A stretch of DNA of 28,751 nucleotides from Treponema sp. (lineage in GTDB: Bacteria; Spirochaetota; Spirochaetia; Treponematales; Treponemataceae), in NCBI GenBank assembly GCA_017617145.1, contig JAFZWX010000040.1, positions 1 through 28,751 of the forward strand, written 5' to 3'. This document shows, piece by piece, positions 8,569 to 17,296 of this stretch. Positions within the stretch are counted from its first letter, which is position 1; every line of letters starts with the position of its first letter. The notes below the pieces were generated by a model. It had not been told where the DNA came from, searched no databases, and was given only the letters and a program-made list of their open reading frames with translations. Made by a program: the position numbers and the translations under genes.

Positions 8569-8569
8569 T

Positions 8570-11500
8570 CTAATACTTAATATCAATATCAAACTTCAGT
8601 TTCCATTCTTCGTTGCGCAGATATTTTTCTAGACGGAGCGAGGACTGGAACTGAACTTTTGAGAACTTTCCGATTACTGGGGTTAAACCAAAATCCAATT
8701 GTAAGTAAATACTGTCATTTAATGTACAGTGACCAAAGACATCGTAGAAGCGTTCCAGGTGGCGAAGATCCGGGAGCCTGACTGTTGCTGTGTCATATTC
8801 AAGAGCGATATCATAACCGGTATATAAACCAACACGTGGAAAATACAATCTCCAGAAACCATTTTGAATCTCTATTCCAGAAACTAAAATCTGCGCATAC
8901 GCGTCTACGGCTTTTCCATTTGTGTAGAATAATTCTGCATGAACTGTTGTTGGAAGACAAAAAATAATATTTTTATAATTCTGAACCGGCATTAAAAAAG
9001 GTATTTCTCCTGTTCCATAAATACCGGCATTTATCTGATAAGGATTCCAGGCGCCCCATTCCCACGAAGAAGTAATTTTTGTTCCTGCAGCAACTCCAAG
9101 CTTCTTCATAGGTGAAATACCATATTGATGGATATTTGAATACTGCAAACCAGCTGAACTTTGCCATTGCCTGTACGAATTACCTAAAGACGGCCAGTCT
9201 GTAAGATTCGGGAAAAGCTCTGTCTGAGTTACATCCCAATAGGTTGTTGATGCTGTAAACGAAAATGAAACATCAAAGGTAAGACGCCTGAAGGTCATTG
9301 CAAGGGGCAGACTGAATTGAACATCACTAAAAGCAGAAAGAGTATATTCTCCAGACTCATTAAATTTAAACACTCCTGAGGCAATAATGTCGGCAGGGGT
9401 TGAGGTATTTTTAAAATAGATTGCAAAAGCAGCATCTTTACTTAATTCAATTTTTTGTGCAGTAAGTTCATCGCGTTTCTTTTTGTCGGCATTAAAAATC
9501 TGTTCAAAATCGAGCGGTACAAAACCTTTTGCAGCAGAAATCAAAAGCTCATTGTTTGAATAAGGATCTGACTGTGTTTCAAAAGTTACACCAAGACCTG
9601 GTTCTTTTTTTACTCCTTCATCAAGCGTAATGTCGCGTACAGGCATAAAAAATGAAAACGACCCTTTGCGCATATATTTCCATGGGGAATATTTCGAAAG
9701 CATAAGAGTTTCTTGGGACCACCCTTCGAGTCCTTCGACAGGCTCAGGAACCGCAAGTTCTTCCTCAGGGACCGCGAAATCTGCCGAAGAAGAATAATTA
9801 ATTTTGGCATCTTCAAGTGGAATATCATTCAACGAAACATATTTCAATTCTGAATAATCAAACTTCTGCGATGAATAATACAGTTTACAATCAAACATCG
9901 CACCCGAATTCATTCCGCCATAATAATCGCAACCAGAAACAAAGGTCCTGAGTGGTATTGAATTGGCATCAAAAAAGAGCCAGCCTGTTCTTACAAAAGA
10001 CGATTCATTCTGCAAAACAAAATCATAAAGCAGACAGAAATTTTTATCTCTGTCACTTTTTTTACCAGAAACTTCAACATAATCGGCATAACGCAAATTT
10101 CTAATTTTCAAAATCTCCGGGAAAGCTCCATTACTTCCTCCAACAGAAATTGTATAGAAATCTTCATCATTCAAACCATCGTGAGGACTTTCTGCAACTA
10201 TATCCGAAACCATTATGTACCATTCATTGTAGCGGCACAAAAGACAAGCAAAATAATTTTTTCCAAGAGCAACAAGACTATACGGAGTTATATCAGAAGG
10301 AAAAGCTCTAGAATAAACAAGATCAGGTTCTGAATCTTCAAAGCCTATAAGTTTATTCAAAGCAGGCGATTCATAAATCCTTAAACAGGAATATCCGTCA
10401 TCTACATAATTTCCGGCAACTGCAAATCGTCCATCTTTAAGACGTACGATTGAACCATCCCGCATTTCATATTTTTCTGGAAGAAATTTGCGTTCCTTTA
10501 AATCATAAATGCGAACAAGGTCATGTTCAAATTTTTCACGGACTCCACCCTGCACATGTGAAACTGCTAAAAATCTTCCGTCTGGCGAAACAGTAAGATT
10601 TGTAATATTATTCGCCAAAAAAAGCAGCTGCTTTAAACTCTGATAATCATAAAAACCAGAAATATCAACTTCTTCTTTTAACTCATCATACCAAACAAGT
10701 CCGTAATTTGTGCTTACAATAAACTTATAGTTTGAGTCAGAATCTGTTTTTAAAAATTGATTTGTATTTTCTTCACCAGTCTCCGAAAGCTCAGGAATTG
10801 GGATAGCTTCAACAAAATCATTCCAAACCTGTTCGAGCGGAATGCCATAAACTTCTTTAAATATTCCGCCTTCAAGTTTGAACAAATTCAGTTTCCCACA
10901 TTCCTGCCAGTATTCACCAAATTTATCTAAGCCCCAAAGCTGTTGAATATATGCATAAAAAGCTGCTGCGGCAATATAATCAATTTTGTTTACAGGATAA
11001 ATATCATAAGCACCAGAGACCTGCAGGAGCGACGGAAATTTGTTTTCAATTTTTGCCTGCATTAATAATTGAAGGTTCCAGCTATCATATAAAATGCCTG
11101 CCATGCTTTCTTCATCACCAGCATAAACAGCACCTTCCAGAAAGGAATATGGAATATGTAAAAGTCCTATTGGTTGAAATGCATCACCCATAAAATATTT
11201 TGAAACAAGTTCCATTCGTTTTGATCTTACAGACTGGCTCACTGCTCTTCCAACTTCATGTGCAAATAAATCTAAAAGTCCATTTGCATAAGAACTGGTT
11301 TCAAGGCGGCCTACTGCATCAAAAATTACAATACGATTATAAGGGGAGGCTGTATATTTTACAGAAAGAGTATCAGAATCTGGAGAAATGACTACAATAA
11401 TACGAAAATCAGAATTGCAGTTATAAGTTTCTTTTGCATTAAGAAAAAGTGTATCTGCTTGTTCTGCAAGAAGCATAGCTGTTGACTGATTTTCTGCAGG

Positions 11501-11674
11501 GAATAAAATATCAAAATATTGTGTCGAAAGAACATTAACCGTTCTAGGATGAAGCATTTCGCCGCAAAAAAGTTTAGCAGAATTATATCCCACTCCCCCA
11601 AGTAAAAAGAGAACAAAAGATAAAATCGCTACTCTACTGTTTACAAGTTTGTTTTTTACGGCGCTATAATGCAT
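8570..11674 (-). CDS. Large envelope protein: degenerate gluzincin-like domain, beta-propeller-like middle, beta-rich C-terminus
   Basis: 1034 residues from the ATG at 11674, two bases after the argD stop. An in-frame TTG at 11719 would add 15 residues but spoils the signal-peptide shape (basic start, hydrophobic 14-30). Residues about 45-200 resemble a gluzincin metallopeptidase: FAHEVGR (137-143) sits where HExxH should be, with the second His replaced by Arg, and PYSFLEG (175-181) supplies the downstream Glu. Catalysis is therefore doubtful. Residues about 330-560 contain propeller-like stretches such as SPDGRFLAVS. The last 300 or so residues are rich in alternating aromatic strands ending in KFDIDIKY, compatible with an outer-membrane beta-barrel. 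Near residue 640 the frame reads through a dispersed DNA repeat (AVPEPVEG). Likely periplasmic or outer-membrane; function unknown. Confidence 0.75.
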   Translation of the reverse strand: MHYSAVKNKLVNSRVAILSFVLFLLGGVGYNSAKLFCGEMLHPRTVNVLSTQYFDILFPAENQSTAMLLAEQADTLFLNAKETYNCNSDFRIIVVISPDSDTLSVKYTASPYNRIVIFDAVGRLETSSYANGLLDLFAHEVGRAVSQSVRSKRMELVSKYFMGDAFQPIGLLHIPYSFLEGAVYAGDEESMAGILYDSWNLQLLMQAKIENKFPSLLQVSGAYDIYPVNKIDYIAAAAFYAYIQQLWGLDKFGEYWQECGKLNLFKLEGGIFKEVYGIPLEQVWNDFVEAIPIPELSETGEENTNQFLKTDSDSNYKFIVSTNYGLVWYDELKEEVDISGFYDYQSLKQLLFLANNITNLTVSPDGRFLAVSHVQGGVREKFEHDLVRIYDLKERKFLPEKYEMRDGSIVRLKDGRFAVAGNYVDDGYSCLRIYESPALNKLIGFEDSEPDLVYSRAFPSDITPYSLVALGKNYFACLLCRYNEWYIMVSDIVAESPHDGLNDEDFYTISVGGSNGAFPEILKIRNLRYADYVEVSGKKSDRDKNFCLLYDFVLQNESSFVRTGWLFFDANSIPLRTFVSGCDYYGGMNSGAMFDCKLYYSSQKFDYSELKYVSLNDIPLEDAKINYSSSADFAVPEEELAVPEPVEGLEGWSQETLMLSKYSPWKYMRKGSFSFFMPVRDITLDEGVKKEPGLGVTFETQSDPYSNNELLISAAKGFVPLDFEQIFNADKKKRDELTAQKIELSKDAAFAIYFKNTSTPADIIASGVFKFNESGEYTLSAFSDVQFSLPLAMTFRRLTFDVSFSFTASTTYWDVTQTELFPNLTDWPSLGNSYRQWQSSAGLQYSNIHQYGISPMKKLGVAAGTKITSSWEWGAWNPYQINAGIYGTGEIPFLMPVQNYKNIIFCLPTTVHAELFYTNGKAVDAYAQILVSGIEIQNGFWRLYFPRVGLYTGYDIALEYDTATVRLPDLRHLERFYDVFGHCTLNDSIYLQLDFGLTPVIGKFSKVQFQSSLRLEKYLRNEEWKLKFDIDIKY
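9718..9777 (-). repeat. CTTCGACAGGCTCAGG-type dispersed repeat inside a coding frame
   Basis: The stretch holds CCTTCGACAGGCTCAGGAAC and a related partial copy (CCTCAGGGACCGCG). On the coding strand it translates to AVPEEE and AVPEPVEG. The same core occurs at 15453-15473, 18745-18772 and 19130-19157. It has been absorbed in frame by the large envelope protein gene. Confidence 0.65.
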
Positions 11675-11675
11675 T

Positions 11676-12851
11676 TTATTTTGCAGCAAATTCTCCAAGC
11701 ACACGATGGAAGATTGCAAGACCTTCTTCGATTTCTTTATGAGAAATATTTAACGGCGGAAGGAATCGTACAACATCGGAACCTGCTGTTGTTACACAAA
11801 GACCTTCATCAAGACATCGAACCTTTATATCTGTCGGATTAATTGAAGAGTCAATCTGTGTTCCAATCATAAGACCACGTCCACGAACCTCTTTTACAAA
11901 AGGAACATTCCAGCTTCTAATTGTACTGCGAATGTACTCACCTTTTTTGTTAACCTTGTCGAGAAAATTCAAATCGCTTACTGTTTCTGCAACAACACAG
12001 CCTGCAGCACATGCAAGAGGATTTCCTGCAAACGTAGACTGATGATCTCCGGCAACGAAGATATTTGCAGCCTTACCACGGAAAAGACAAGCTCCCATTG
12101 GAATACCACCTGCAATACCTTTTGCAAGAGTAACAACTTCAGGTTCAAAACCAAGAGCATCGCTTGCAAGAAAAGTTCCTGTTCGTCCAATACCTGTCTG
12201 AACCTCATCTGCCATTACAATTGCACCTGCATCACGAGCGGCTTTTGCAGCAGCTTTTGCCCATTCTGCATCAATAAGATTTACACCACCTTCACCCTGA
12301 ATACATTCAATAAACAATGCGGCAGTAGTATCATCAAAGGCAGTTTTTATATCATCATAATTATTTGCTCTGATTGTCTTAAACCCTTCCGGATACGGTG
12401 CAAAACATTCAGGATGAAATTTTTCCTGACCAGTTGCTGTAAGAGTAGCAAGAGTTCTTCCGTGGAAAGAATCCTGTAAAGTTACAATTGTTTTTCTTTT
12501 TGCGCCACCGTTGAGCTGGCCATATTTTCTTGCAAGCTTAATTGCTGCTTCATTAGCTTCGGCACCTGAATTACCAAAATATCCTTTTTCAAAACCTGTA
12601 ATTGCTAAAAGCTCATCTGCAAAAACAAGACCAATATCGCTAAGGAAATAATTTGAAATATGAATCTGCCGTTTTGCCTGATCCGAAACAGCTTTTACAA
12701 GCCGCTTGTAGTTATGTCCAAGACAATTAACCCCAATGCCCGAAAGAAAATCGATGTACTTTTTTCCGTTTACATCCCAGAGAGTTGAGCCTTTTCCTTT
12801 TGCAAAAACGACATCAAACGACCCGTAGTTGTTGAGAATCTTTTTTTCCAT
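11676..12851 (-). CDS. argD: Acetylornithine / succinyldiaminopimelate-type aminotransferase
   Basis: PLP-dependent class III aminotransferase, 391 residues, the usual ArgD length. It transfers an amino group to N-acetylglutamate semialdehyde in arginine synthesis and often also serves lysine synthesis. Motifs are SGAEANE (95-101), HGRT (130-133), the PLP-ring Asp in ADEVQTGIG (214-222), and the Schiff-base Lys244 in TLAKGIAGG. No other arg genes lie nearby. A good AAGGAG site precedes the ATG, and a promoter with 17-base spacing lies just upstream. The large envelope protein gene begins two bases after its stop, so the two are probably cotranscribed. Confidence 0.95.
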   Translation of the reverse strand: MEKKILNNYGSFDVVFAKGKGSTLWDVNGKKYIDFLSGIGVNCLGHNYKRLVKAVSDQAKRQIHISNYFLSDIGLVFADELLAITGFEKGYFGNSGAEANEAAIKLARKYGQLNGGAKRKTIVTLQDSFHGRTLATLTATGQEKFHPECFAPYPEGFKTIRANNYDDIKTAFDDTTAALFIECIQGEGGVNLIDAEWAKAAAKAARDAGAIVMADEVQTGIGRTGTFLASDALGFEPEVVTLAKGIAGGIPMGACLFRGKAANIFVAGDHQSTFAGNPLACAAGCVVAETVSDLNFLDKVNKKGEYIRSTIRSWNVPFVKEVRGRGLMIGTQIDSSINPTDIKVRCLDEGLCVTTAGSDVVRFLPPLNISHKEIEEGLAIFHRVLGEFAAK

Positions 12852-12877
12852 ATTTCTTTTCTCCTTGCTATGTTGCG

Positions 12878-12906
12878 ATTATGTCACTTTTTTGGTGGAA
12901 ATTCAA
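12878..12906 (-). promoter_or_regulatory. Promoter of argD
   Basis: On the minus strand, TTGAAT (12906-12901), a 17-base spacer, and CATAAT (12883-12878), about 27 bases before the argD ATG. It lies in a 146-base divergent spacer shared with the promoter at 12947-12975. Confidence 0.55.
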
Positions 12907-12946
12907 TAATTACCATATTTTCCATAATTCCTGTAATTACAATTAA

Positions 12947-12975
12947 TTGTCACTTTTTTAATAAGATATTAAAAT
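12947..12975 (+). promoter_or_regulatory. Promoter of the YdcF/SanA-like gene
   Basis: TTGTCA at 12947-12952, a 17-base spacer, TAAAAT at 12970-12975; the ATG is at 12998 with AAGGA at 12982-12986. Confidence 0.55.
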
Positions 12976-12997
12976 ACTTTCAAGGATTTTCTAAATT

Positions 12998-13843
12998 ATG
13001 AAAACAAAAAATCAGATAACAGCTATTGCACTTATTTCTGGTGGTGTAATTTTCTGCCTTTACGATGTGCTTTTACTCTGCCTTACACCAGTAACAGTTT
13101 TAGATACTATTTTTTCTTTTACACATATATGGACTGCTCTTGGAGCCTATTTAATTCTTTGCGGCTGCTACAGAATTAAAAAAAATCATTCCTTCTGGCA
13201 CATTTGGAAAAAATCTGTAAAAGTTTCTGTTCTTTGTTTATTATCCGCAGGACTCATAATTTCAATTGTAAATCTATGTTTTATATTTAATCCAAAGCTT
13301 GCAGATAGCAATGAAAGTGTAGATTACATTATTCTTTTGGGTGGCGGCATAGACAAAAATGGAACGTTACCAAAAAATGTAATTGCACGAGTTGAAGCAA
13401 CTGCCGATTTTATGAACCAGCCTGAACAAAAAAATGCTGTTGTCGTTGTAACCGGAGGAACCTTGCACTGGCTGCCATTTCCTGAAGCTCCGGAATTAAA
13501 ACGACAGCTTGTGTTGCGGGGAGTTGAACCAGAACGTATTCTTGTAGAAGATCAGGCATTGGATACAATTCAAAACTTTCAACTGAGTTGTCAGATGCTT
13601 GCAGATTTTAAGGGCGTTTCAAACCAGCAGATTCTTAACAGTGATATTGCCGTTATAACTAACTATTTTCACTTGCGCCGGGCAGAACGACTTGCAGCAC
13701 GAATGGGATTTACAAACATCAAAGGAATTGGAGCACCTTGTGAAAAAATTAAAGCACCCCATCTTTATTTACGAGAAATCTGTGCTTACATAAAATTGAA
13801 TCTTAGAATCTTACTTACAGGTAAACCAAAGCCAATAAGCTGA
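12998..13843 (+). CDS. Membrane protein with DUF218 (YdcF/SanA/ElyC-like) domain
   Basis: 281 residues. Three TM helices at about 8-28, 35-58 and 73-97 are followed by a DUF218 domain from about residue 108 to 250. Visible motifs are DYIILLGGG (109-117), the AVVVVTGG strand-turn, a downstream region with GVEPERILVEDQALDT, and ITNYFHLRRAE. Members such as SanA and ElyC are linked to envelope barrier function and peptidoglycan precursor metabolism at low temperature, but the biochemical activity is not settled. It has its own promoter and ends exactly where the convergent proC gene ends, with no bases between. Confidence 0.88.
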   Translation: MKTKNQITAIALISGGVIFCLYDVLLLCLTPVTVLDTIFSFTHIWTALGAYLILCGCYRIKKNHSFWHIWKKSVKVSVLCLLSAGLIISIVNLCFIFNPKLADSNESVDYIILLGGGIDKNGTLPKNVIARVEATADFMNQPEQKNAVVVVTGGTLHWLPFPEAPELKRQLVLRGVEPERILVEDQALDTIQNFQLSCQMLADFKGVSNQQILNSDIAVITNYFHLRRAERLAARMGFTNIKGIGAPCEKIKAPHLYLREICAYIKLNLRILLTGKPKPIS

Positions 13844-14632
13844 TTATTTTCCAAGTGCAATAGAACGGTCACAAGCCGCACTTACTGCTTTTATTACGGC
13901 ATTTCTAAAGCCATTTTCTTCAAGAGCTGCAACACCTTCTATTGTAGTTCCTGCCGGTGAACAAACCATATCTTTTAAGATTGCAGGATGCTTTCCGCTT
14001 TCTAAAACCATTCCTGCAGAACCGTAAACTGTTTGAGCCGCATAAGTATAAGCTTGTGCTCTTGGCATACCATTTTTTACTGCAGCATCTGCAAGTGCTT
14101 CAATAAACATAAATACAAAAGCCGGACCCGAACCACTTACCGCTGTAACACAATCCATTAGCTTTTCGGGAACAATTTCGACTTTTCCTGCACAGTTTAA
14201 AATTTCAATTGCAGTATTTGCTTCTGCTTCTGATATATTTGAATTATAAGAAACCGCTGTCATTGCCTGCCCAATCTGTGCACAAACATTCGGCATCATG
14301 CGTATAAATCTTGCACCTGGAGCCATGCTTTCGAGTTTTTCAATTTTAACTCCAGCTGCCATAGAAATTATAACTGCATTCTTTGGAATACTTTTTCCAA
14401 TTTCATCAAAAACATCTTTTAAAAACTGAGGCTTTACCGCAAGAAAAACAAAATCACTGTCGAGCACAGCTTTATTATTTGCAACAAAAACAGCTCCTGT
14501 TTCTTTTGCAAATTGTTTTCCCATTTTTGAGTTTTTATCTGTAACTTTAATCTGTTTTACATCATATTTTTTGCAAATTGCGCGCATAATTGCTCCGCCC
14601 ATTGCACCTGTTCCAATACATCCTATTTTCAT
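13844..14632 (-). CDS. proC: Pyrroline-5-carboxylate reductase
   Basis: Last step of proline synthesis: NAD(P)H-dependent reduction of pyrroline-5-carboxylate, in the cytoplasm. The 262 residues show the N-terminal dinucleotide motif GTGAMGGAI (7-15), the second-strand region VTDKN, RMMPN (111-115), AVSGSGPAF (164-172) and the C-terminal substrate loop CSPAGTTIEG (224-233). A GAGGTG site lies before the ATG. It is the last gene of the long minus-strand run; the 39-base gap to the Nif3-like gene suggests cotranscription. No glutamate kinase or proBA genes are in the window. Confidence 0.96.
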   Translation of the reverse strand: MKIGCIGTGAMGGAIMRAICKKYDVKQIKVTDKNSKMGKQFAKETGAVFVANNKAVLDSDFVFLAVKPQFLKDVFDEIGKSIPKNAVIISMAAGVKIEKLESMAPGARFIRMMPNVCAQIGQAMTAVSYNSNISEAEANTAIEILNCAGKVEIVPEKLMDCVTAVSGSGPAFVFMFIEALADAAVKNGMPRAQAYTYAAQTVYGSAGMVLESGKHPAILKDMVCSPAGTTIEGVAALEENGFRNAVIKAVSAACDRSIALGK

Positions 14633-14671
14633 TTTTTCACCTCATTTATTTTGTTTTTATTAATGCTATTC

Positions 14672-15439
14672 TTACAATCCTGTCGGTTCGTCTATAAATA
14701 CGCATTCTAATTCGGTTTCGGCCTGAACCTTCTGCATTACAAGACTAACTCCTACAGTTTCGGTTTCATAGTGTCCTGCTGCAATTACATTTATTCCCAT
14801 TTCTTTTGCAAAATGAAAATGCTGATGTTCAAACTCTCCAGTTATATAGCAGTCAAGCTTTTCTTCTACTGCATCTGTTACATCTTCACTTGCTCCACCG
14901 CTTATAATTCCAATAGTTTTTATTTTCTGTTTTCCAAAGTTCAACACTGCACGAGGTTCTTTTGAAGGAGACATCAGTTTTGCCGCAAGTTCTTCAACAG
15001 TACATTCTGCAGGAGGCTCACCTTTTACTCCAAGGATCATTCCCTTCCAGCTGCCAAACTGTTCACAATTTAAAAGTCCCAGTTTTGACGCAAGACCAAA
15101 ATTATTGCCGTAAGGAATATTTGCATCAAGCGGAATATGATATGCACATAAAGCCAGGTCGTTTTTTATAAAAGTCGAAATGCGTTTATAAAAGCTTCCG
15201 GTTATTGTCTGACACTGACCCCAGAATAATCCGTGATGGACAAAAAGAACATCGGCTCCTTGTTCTGCTGCGGCCTTTGCAGTTGCTTCACACGCGTCTA
15301 CAGCAAAAGCAATTTTCTTTATCTGCTTTGTTTCTGGTTCGCTATTTTGAATTTGAATTCCATTCAACGAAATATCTTTGGCATAATCTTCTTTACGAAG
15401 AAACGAGTTTATGTAATTGTCGAACTCAATTAATGTCAT
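14672..15439 (-). CDS. Nif3-like dinuclear metal centre protein
   Basis: Member of the Nif3/DUF34 family (often labelled GTP cyclohydrolase 1 type 2), 255 residues, without the extra central insert of longer homologues. Metal ligands visible are His68 and His69 in FVHHGLFWG, Asp105 in HIPLDA, and His223 with Glu227 in GHYETE. The family forms a toroidal hexamer with two metals per subunit; its physiological reaction is unclear. A strong AGGAGG site precedes the ATG. A dispersed repeat separates it from the gene upstream, which ends inside that repeat. Confidence 0.93.
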   Translation of the reverse strand: MTLIEFDNYINSFLRKEDYAKDISLNGIQIQNSEPETKQIKKIAFAVDACEATAKAAAEQGADVLFVHHGLFWGQCQTITGSFYKRISTFIKNDLALCAYHIPLDANIPYGNNFGLASKLGLLNCEQFGSWKGMILGVKGEPPAECTVEELAAKLMSPSKEPRAVLNFGKQKIKTIGIISGGASEDVTDAVEEKLDCYITGEFEHQHFHFAKEMGINVIAAGHYETETVGVSLVMQKVQAETELECVFIDEPTGL

Positions 15440-15452
15440 TGTGCCTCCTGGT

Positions 15453-15473
15453 GCCCTTCGCCAAGCTCAGGGA
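15453..15473 (-). repeat. CTTCGCCAAGCTCAGG dispersed repeat supplying a stop codon
   Basis: One copy of the short repeat also found at 18745-18772, 19130-19157 and 9718-9777. On the minus strand it reads CCCTGAGCTTGGCG; the TGA in it is the stop codon of the 348-residue gene. It ends just before the AGGAGG site of the Nif3-like gene. Confidence 0.6.
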
Positions 15474-16513
15474 TTCAACTTTTTTGCTCCCATAATCTGT
15501 TTTTTAGTCTGCATAACCATATATTTTGTATAAAATCCATCCTGATCACGCGGAACATTAAGAAATAAAGCAAGAATAAGATCTGTCTGGGCTATAACCC
15601 CAAAACCCGAAGTTTTATATTCATCAATTGTTGCAAGATCATAAACTGCCGAAACCTTATCCGGATTTTTTTCCATAAAGTTTTGTGCCGCAACAGTACC
15701 CATTGAATCTGTAACTATAAAAAGCTTTGTACCTTCTCCGTATCGCTCATTTATAATTGTTTTAAGGGCATTAAGCTCCTGCAAAATATTATAGGTGTAA
15801 AATTCCTTTTGCATCATAAATTTCTGTGGATTTATAAAATAATCAACAACCATTGCTGTTCTACGTATAATTTTTAAATCTCCAATTGAATGACGCCATT
15901 TACCATCGCTGCAGAAAAAATCCCCGGAAAGAACTGTAAAGCCTTCTCGTGCAAGATACTGAAGATATGGCTTATAATAATATGTATCTGCACGTTTGTC
16001 TGGAATAAAAAGTACAACTTCTTTTTCACGGCGCGCTTCACTACCTTCAGGTTTAAGCTCTGTAAGAAAAAGATTTGCAACTTTTAAATTTGATGCCTCT
16101 TCAAAACCAGAACGAAAACTTCCTTCATAACGAAGAACATTTTCTGTAACATCAAGTTTCTGATTATCATATTCTATAGGCTTAAAATAAATAGTTCCTG
16201 CAAGCAATGCAATTGAAAGAATAATTGTTATTACGGACCAAACCTTCATTAAAACACTATAATGGTCAATATAAAGTCGTTCAGAATATCTGAAAAGTGC
16301 GTGAAAGTTTGAAAGAAGAACAAGAATACTTACAAAAAGAGTAAGAGCAGTAACAACATCAAAGCCCCAATTTAAAATCTGAATGATTGCCAGGAAAAAC
16401 CCCAGCGGACTGAGCATAACGAGAGAATCTTTTTTTACATTTTTTATAAAGAGAATGCGTCCATTAGCAACCAGCAAAAGAATGATGACTAAAAGTTCTC
16501 CGTAGAATTTCAT
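15467..16513 (-). CDS. Membrane protein with alpha/beta-hydrolase-like C-terminal domain
   Basis: 348 residues, not recognised as a named family. Four hydrophobic helices at about 4-23, 30-50, 52-70 and 91-110 anchor the N-terminus. The rest looks like an alpha/beta-hydrolase fold: VVLFIPDK (166-173) as an early strand and oxyanion region, REGFTVLSGDFF (189-200), and KLFIVTDSMGTVAA (263-276) as a nucleophile elbow with candidate Ser270. The elbow is D-S-M-G rather than G-x-S-x-G, so activity is uncertain. A candidate acid is Asp292 (YDLATID); no clear catalytic His is seen. The final residues KLNP and the stop lie in or next to a dispersed repeat, so the C-terminus may have been reshaped. It sits between trmJ and the Nif3-like gene in the minus-strand operon. 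Confidence 0.65.
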   Translation of the reverse strand: MKFYGELLVIILLLVANGRILFIKNVKKDSLVMLSPLGFFLAIIQILNWGFDVVTALTLFVSILVLLSNFHALFRYSERLYIDHYSVLMKVWSVITIILSIALLAGTIYFKPIEYDNQKLDVTENVLRYEGSFRSGFEEASNLKVANLFLTELKPEGSEARREKEVVLFIPDKRADTYYYKPYLQYLAREGFTVLSGDFFCSDGKWRHSIGDLKIIRRTAMVVDYFINPQKFMMQKEFYTYNILQELNALKTIINERYGEGTKLFIVTDSMGTVAAQNFMEKNPDKVSAVYDLATIDEYKTSGFGVIAQTDLILALFLNVPRDQDGFYTKYMVMQTKKQIMGAKKLNP

Positions 16514-16552
16514 TAAAACCTCAGCGTTTTTTACATAAAATAATGCTTTGTA

Positions 16553-17296
16553 TTATTCTATCACATTTTTTTTCTTTTCGGAAAGCCCTGCAATTTTAGA
16601 AAATGTTTTTTCAAGATATTGCGCTTCGCTTTCGGTAATTGCAGAACGTGATAAAATCGAACGCCAGAAGTTTTCCATATCCTCTCGTCCAGGCATTTTA
16701 AAAAATCCAATTTTCTGCAAGTCATCGGTCATTTTCTGAACTGTATCATCAATTCTTTCGAGTGATACTGGTGTTACTCCTTTGTAGCCGCCTGAACGTT
16801 CTGAAAGTTTTTTTCTAAAAAGATGATAACATATTATTTGTACAGCATGACTTAGATTCAAAGAACCAAAAGAATTGCTTGAAGGAATTGTAATTCCCGC
16901 CGTACATTGATCAAGCTGTTCATCAGTAAGTCCTGTACGTTCATTTCCAAATACAACTGCAATTCTGGCATTCTGTTCAGTTACACTGCTCATTTGATCT
17001 GCAAACTCTTCCGGCAACAAAAGTTTTCCGCGTTTTTTACCACTTCGTCTTGTTGTTCCTGCGCAGACTGTACAATCGGCAGTTGCTTCTTTTATGGAAG
17101 AATAAAATTGTGCTTTATCAAAAATCGCACCTGCGTGAATTGCAAGTACATGAATATGTTCAATGTCATAATCGCTTTTATTACCAACAATACGAAGCTC
17201 GCTGATATCATTATTTGCCATAGCACGGCAAGCAGCACCGATATTTCTGCTTTCATCGGGATGATCAAGGACAATTACAATGTTATTAAGTTTCAT
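16553..17296 (-). CDS. trmJ: SpoU/TrmH-family RNA 2'-O-methyltransferase, TrmJ-like
   Basis: SAM-dependent 2'-O-methyltransferase of the SPOUT knot class, 247 residues. Motif 1 is SRNIGAACRAM (16-26) with Asn18 and Arg24. Motif 2 is VVFGNERTGL (114-123). Motif 3 is SLNLSHAVQII (145-155). The N-terminal methyltransferase followed by about 90 C-terminal helical residues fits TrmJ, which methylates position 32 of tRNAs, more than TrmL or TrmH; other rRNA or tRNA targets cannot be excluded. Its ATG overlaps the TGA of the DUF456 gene upstream by four bases (ATGA), so translation is coupled. Confidence 0.85.
   Translation of the reverse strand: MKLNNIVIVLDHPDESRNIGAACRAMANNDISELRIVGNKSDYDIEHIHVLAIHAGAIFDKAQFYSSIKEATADCTVCAGTTRRSGKKRGKLLLPEEFADQMSSVTEQNARIAVVFGNERTGLTDEQLDQCTAGITIPSSNSFGSLNLSHAVQIICYHLFRKKLSERSGGYKGVTPVSLERIDDTVQKMTDDLQKIGFFKMPGREDMENFWRSILSRSAITESEAQYLEKTFSKIAGLSEKKKNVIE

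Noticed and set aside
11675..11719. Longer reading of the large envelope protein from a TTG at 11719
   Set aside because: It would overlap argD by 44 bases, has no properly spaced ribosome site, and puts 15 extra residues before a normal signal-peptide start; the ATG two bases after the argD stop is more plausible.
12042..12479. Plus-strand open frame of 145 codons inside argD
   Set aside because: It lies wholly within argD on the other strand, is rich in Cys/Ser/Thr/Ile from reverse-read codons, and has no ribosome site.
12908..12938. Inverted repeat TAATTAC ... GTAATTA between argD and the YdcF-like gene, considered as an ArgR operator
   Set aside because: It does not match the ArgR box (TGAAT...ATTCA) and such AT-only repeats arise easily in this base composition.
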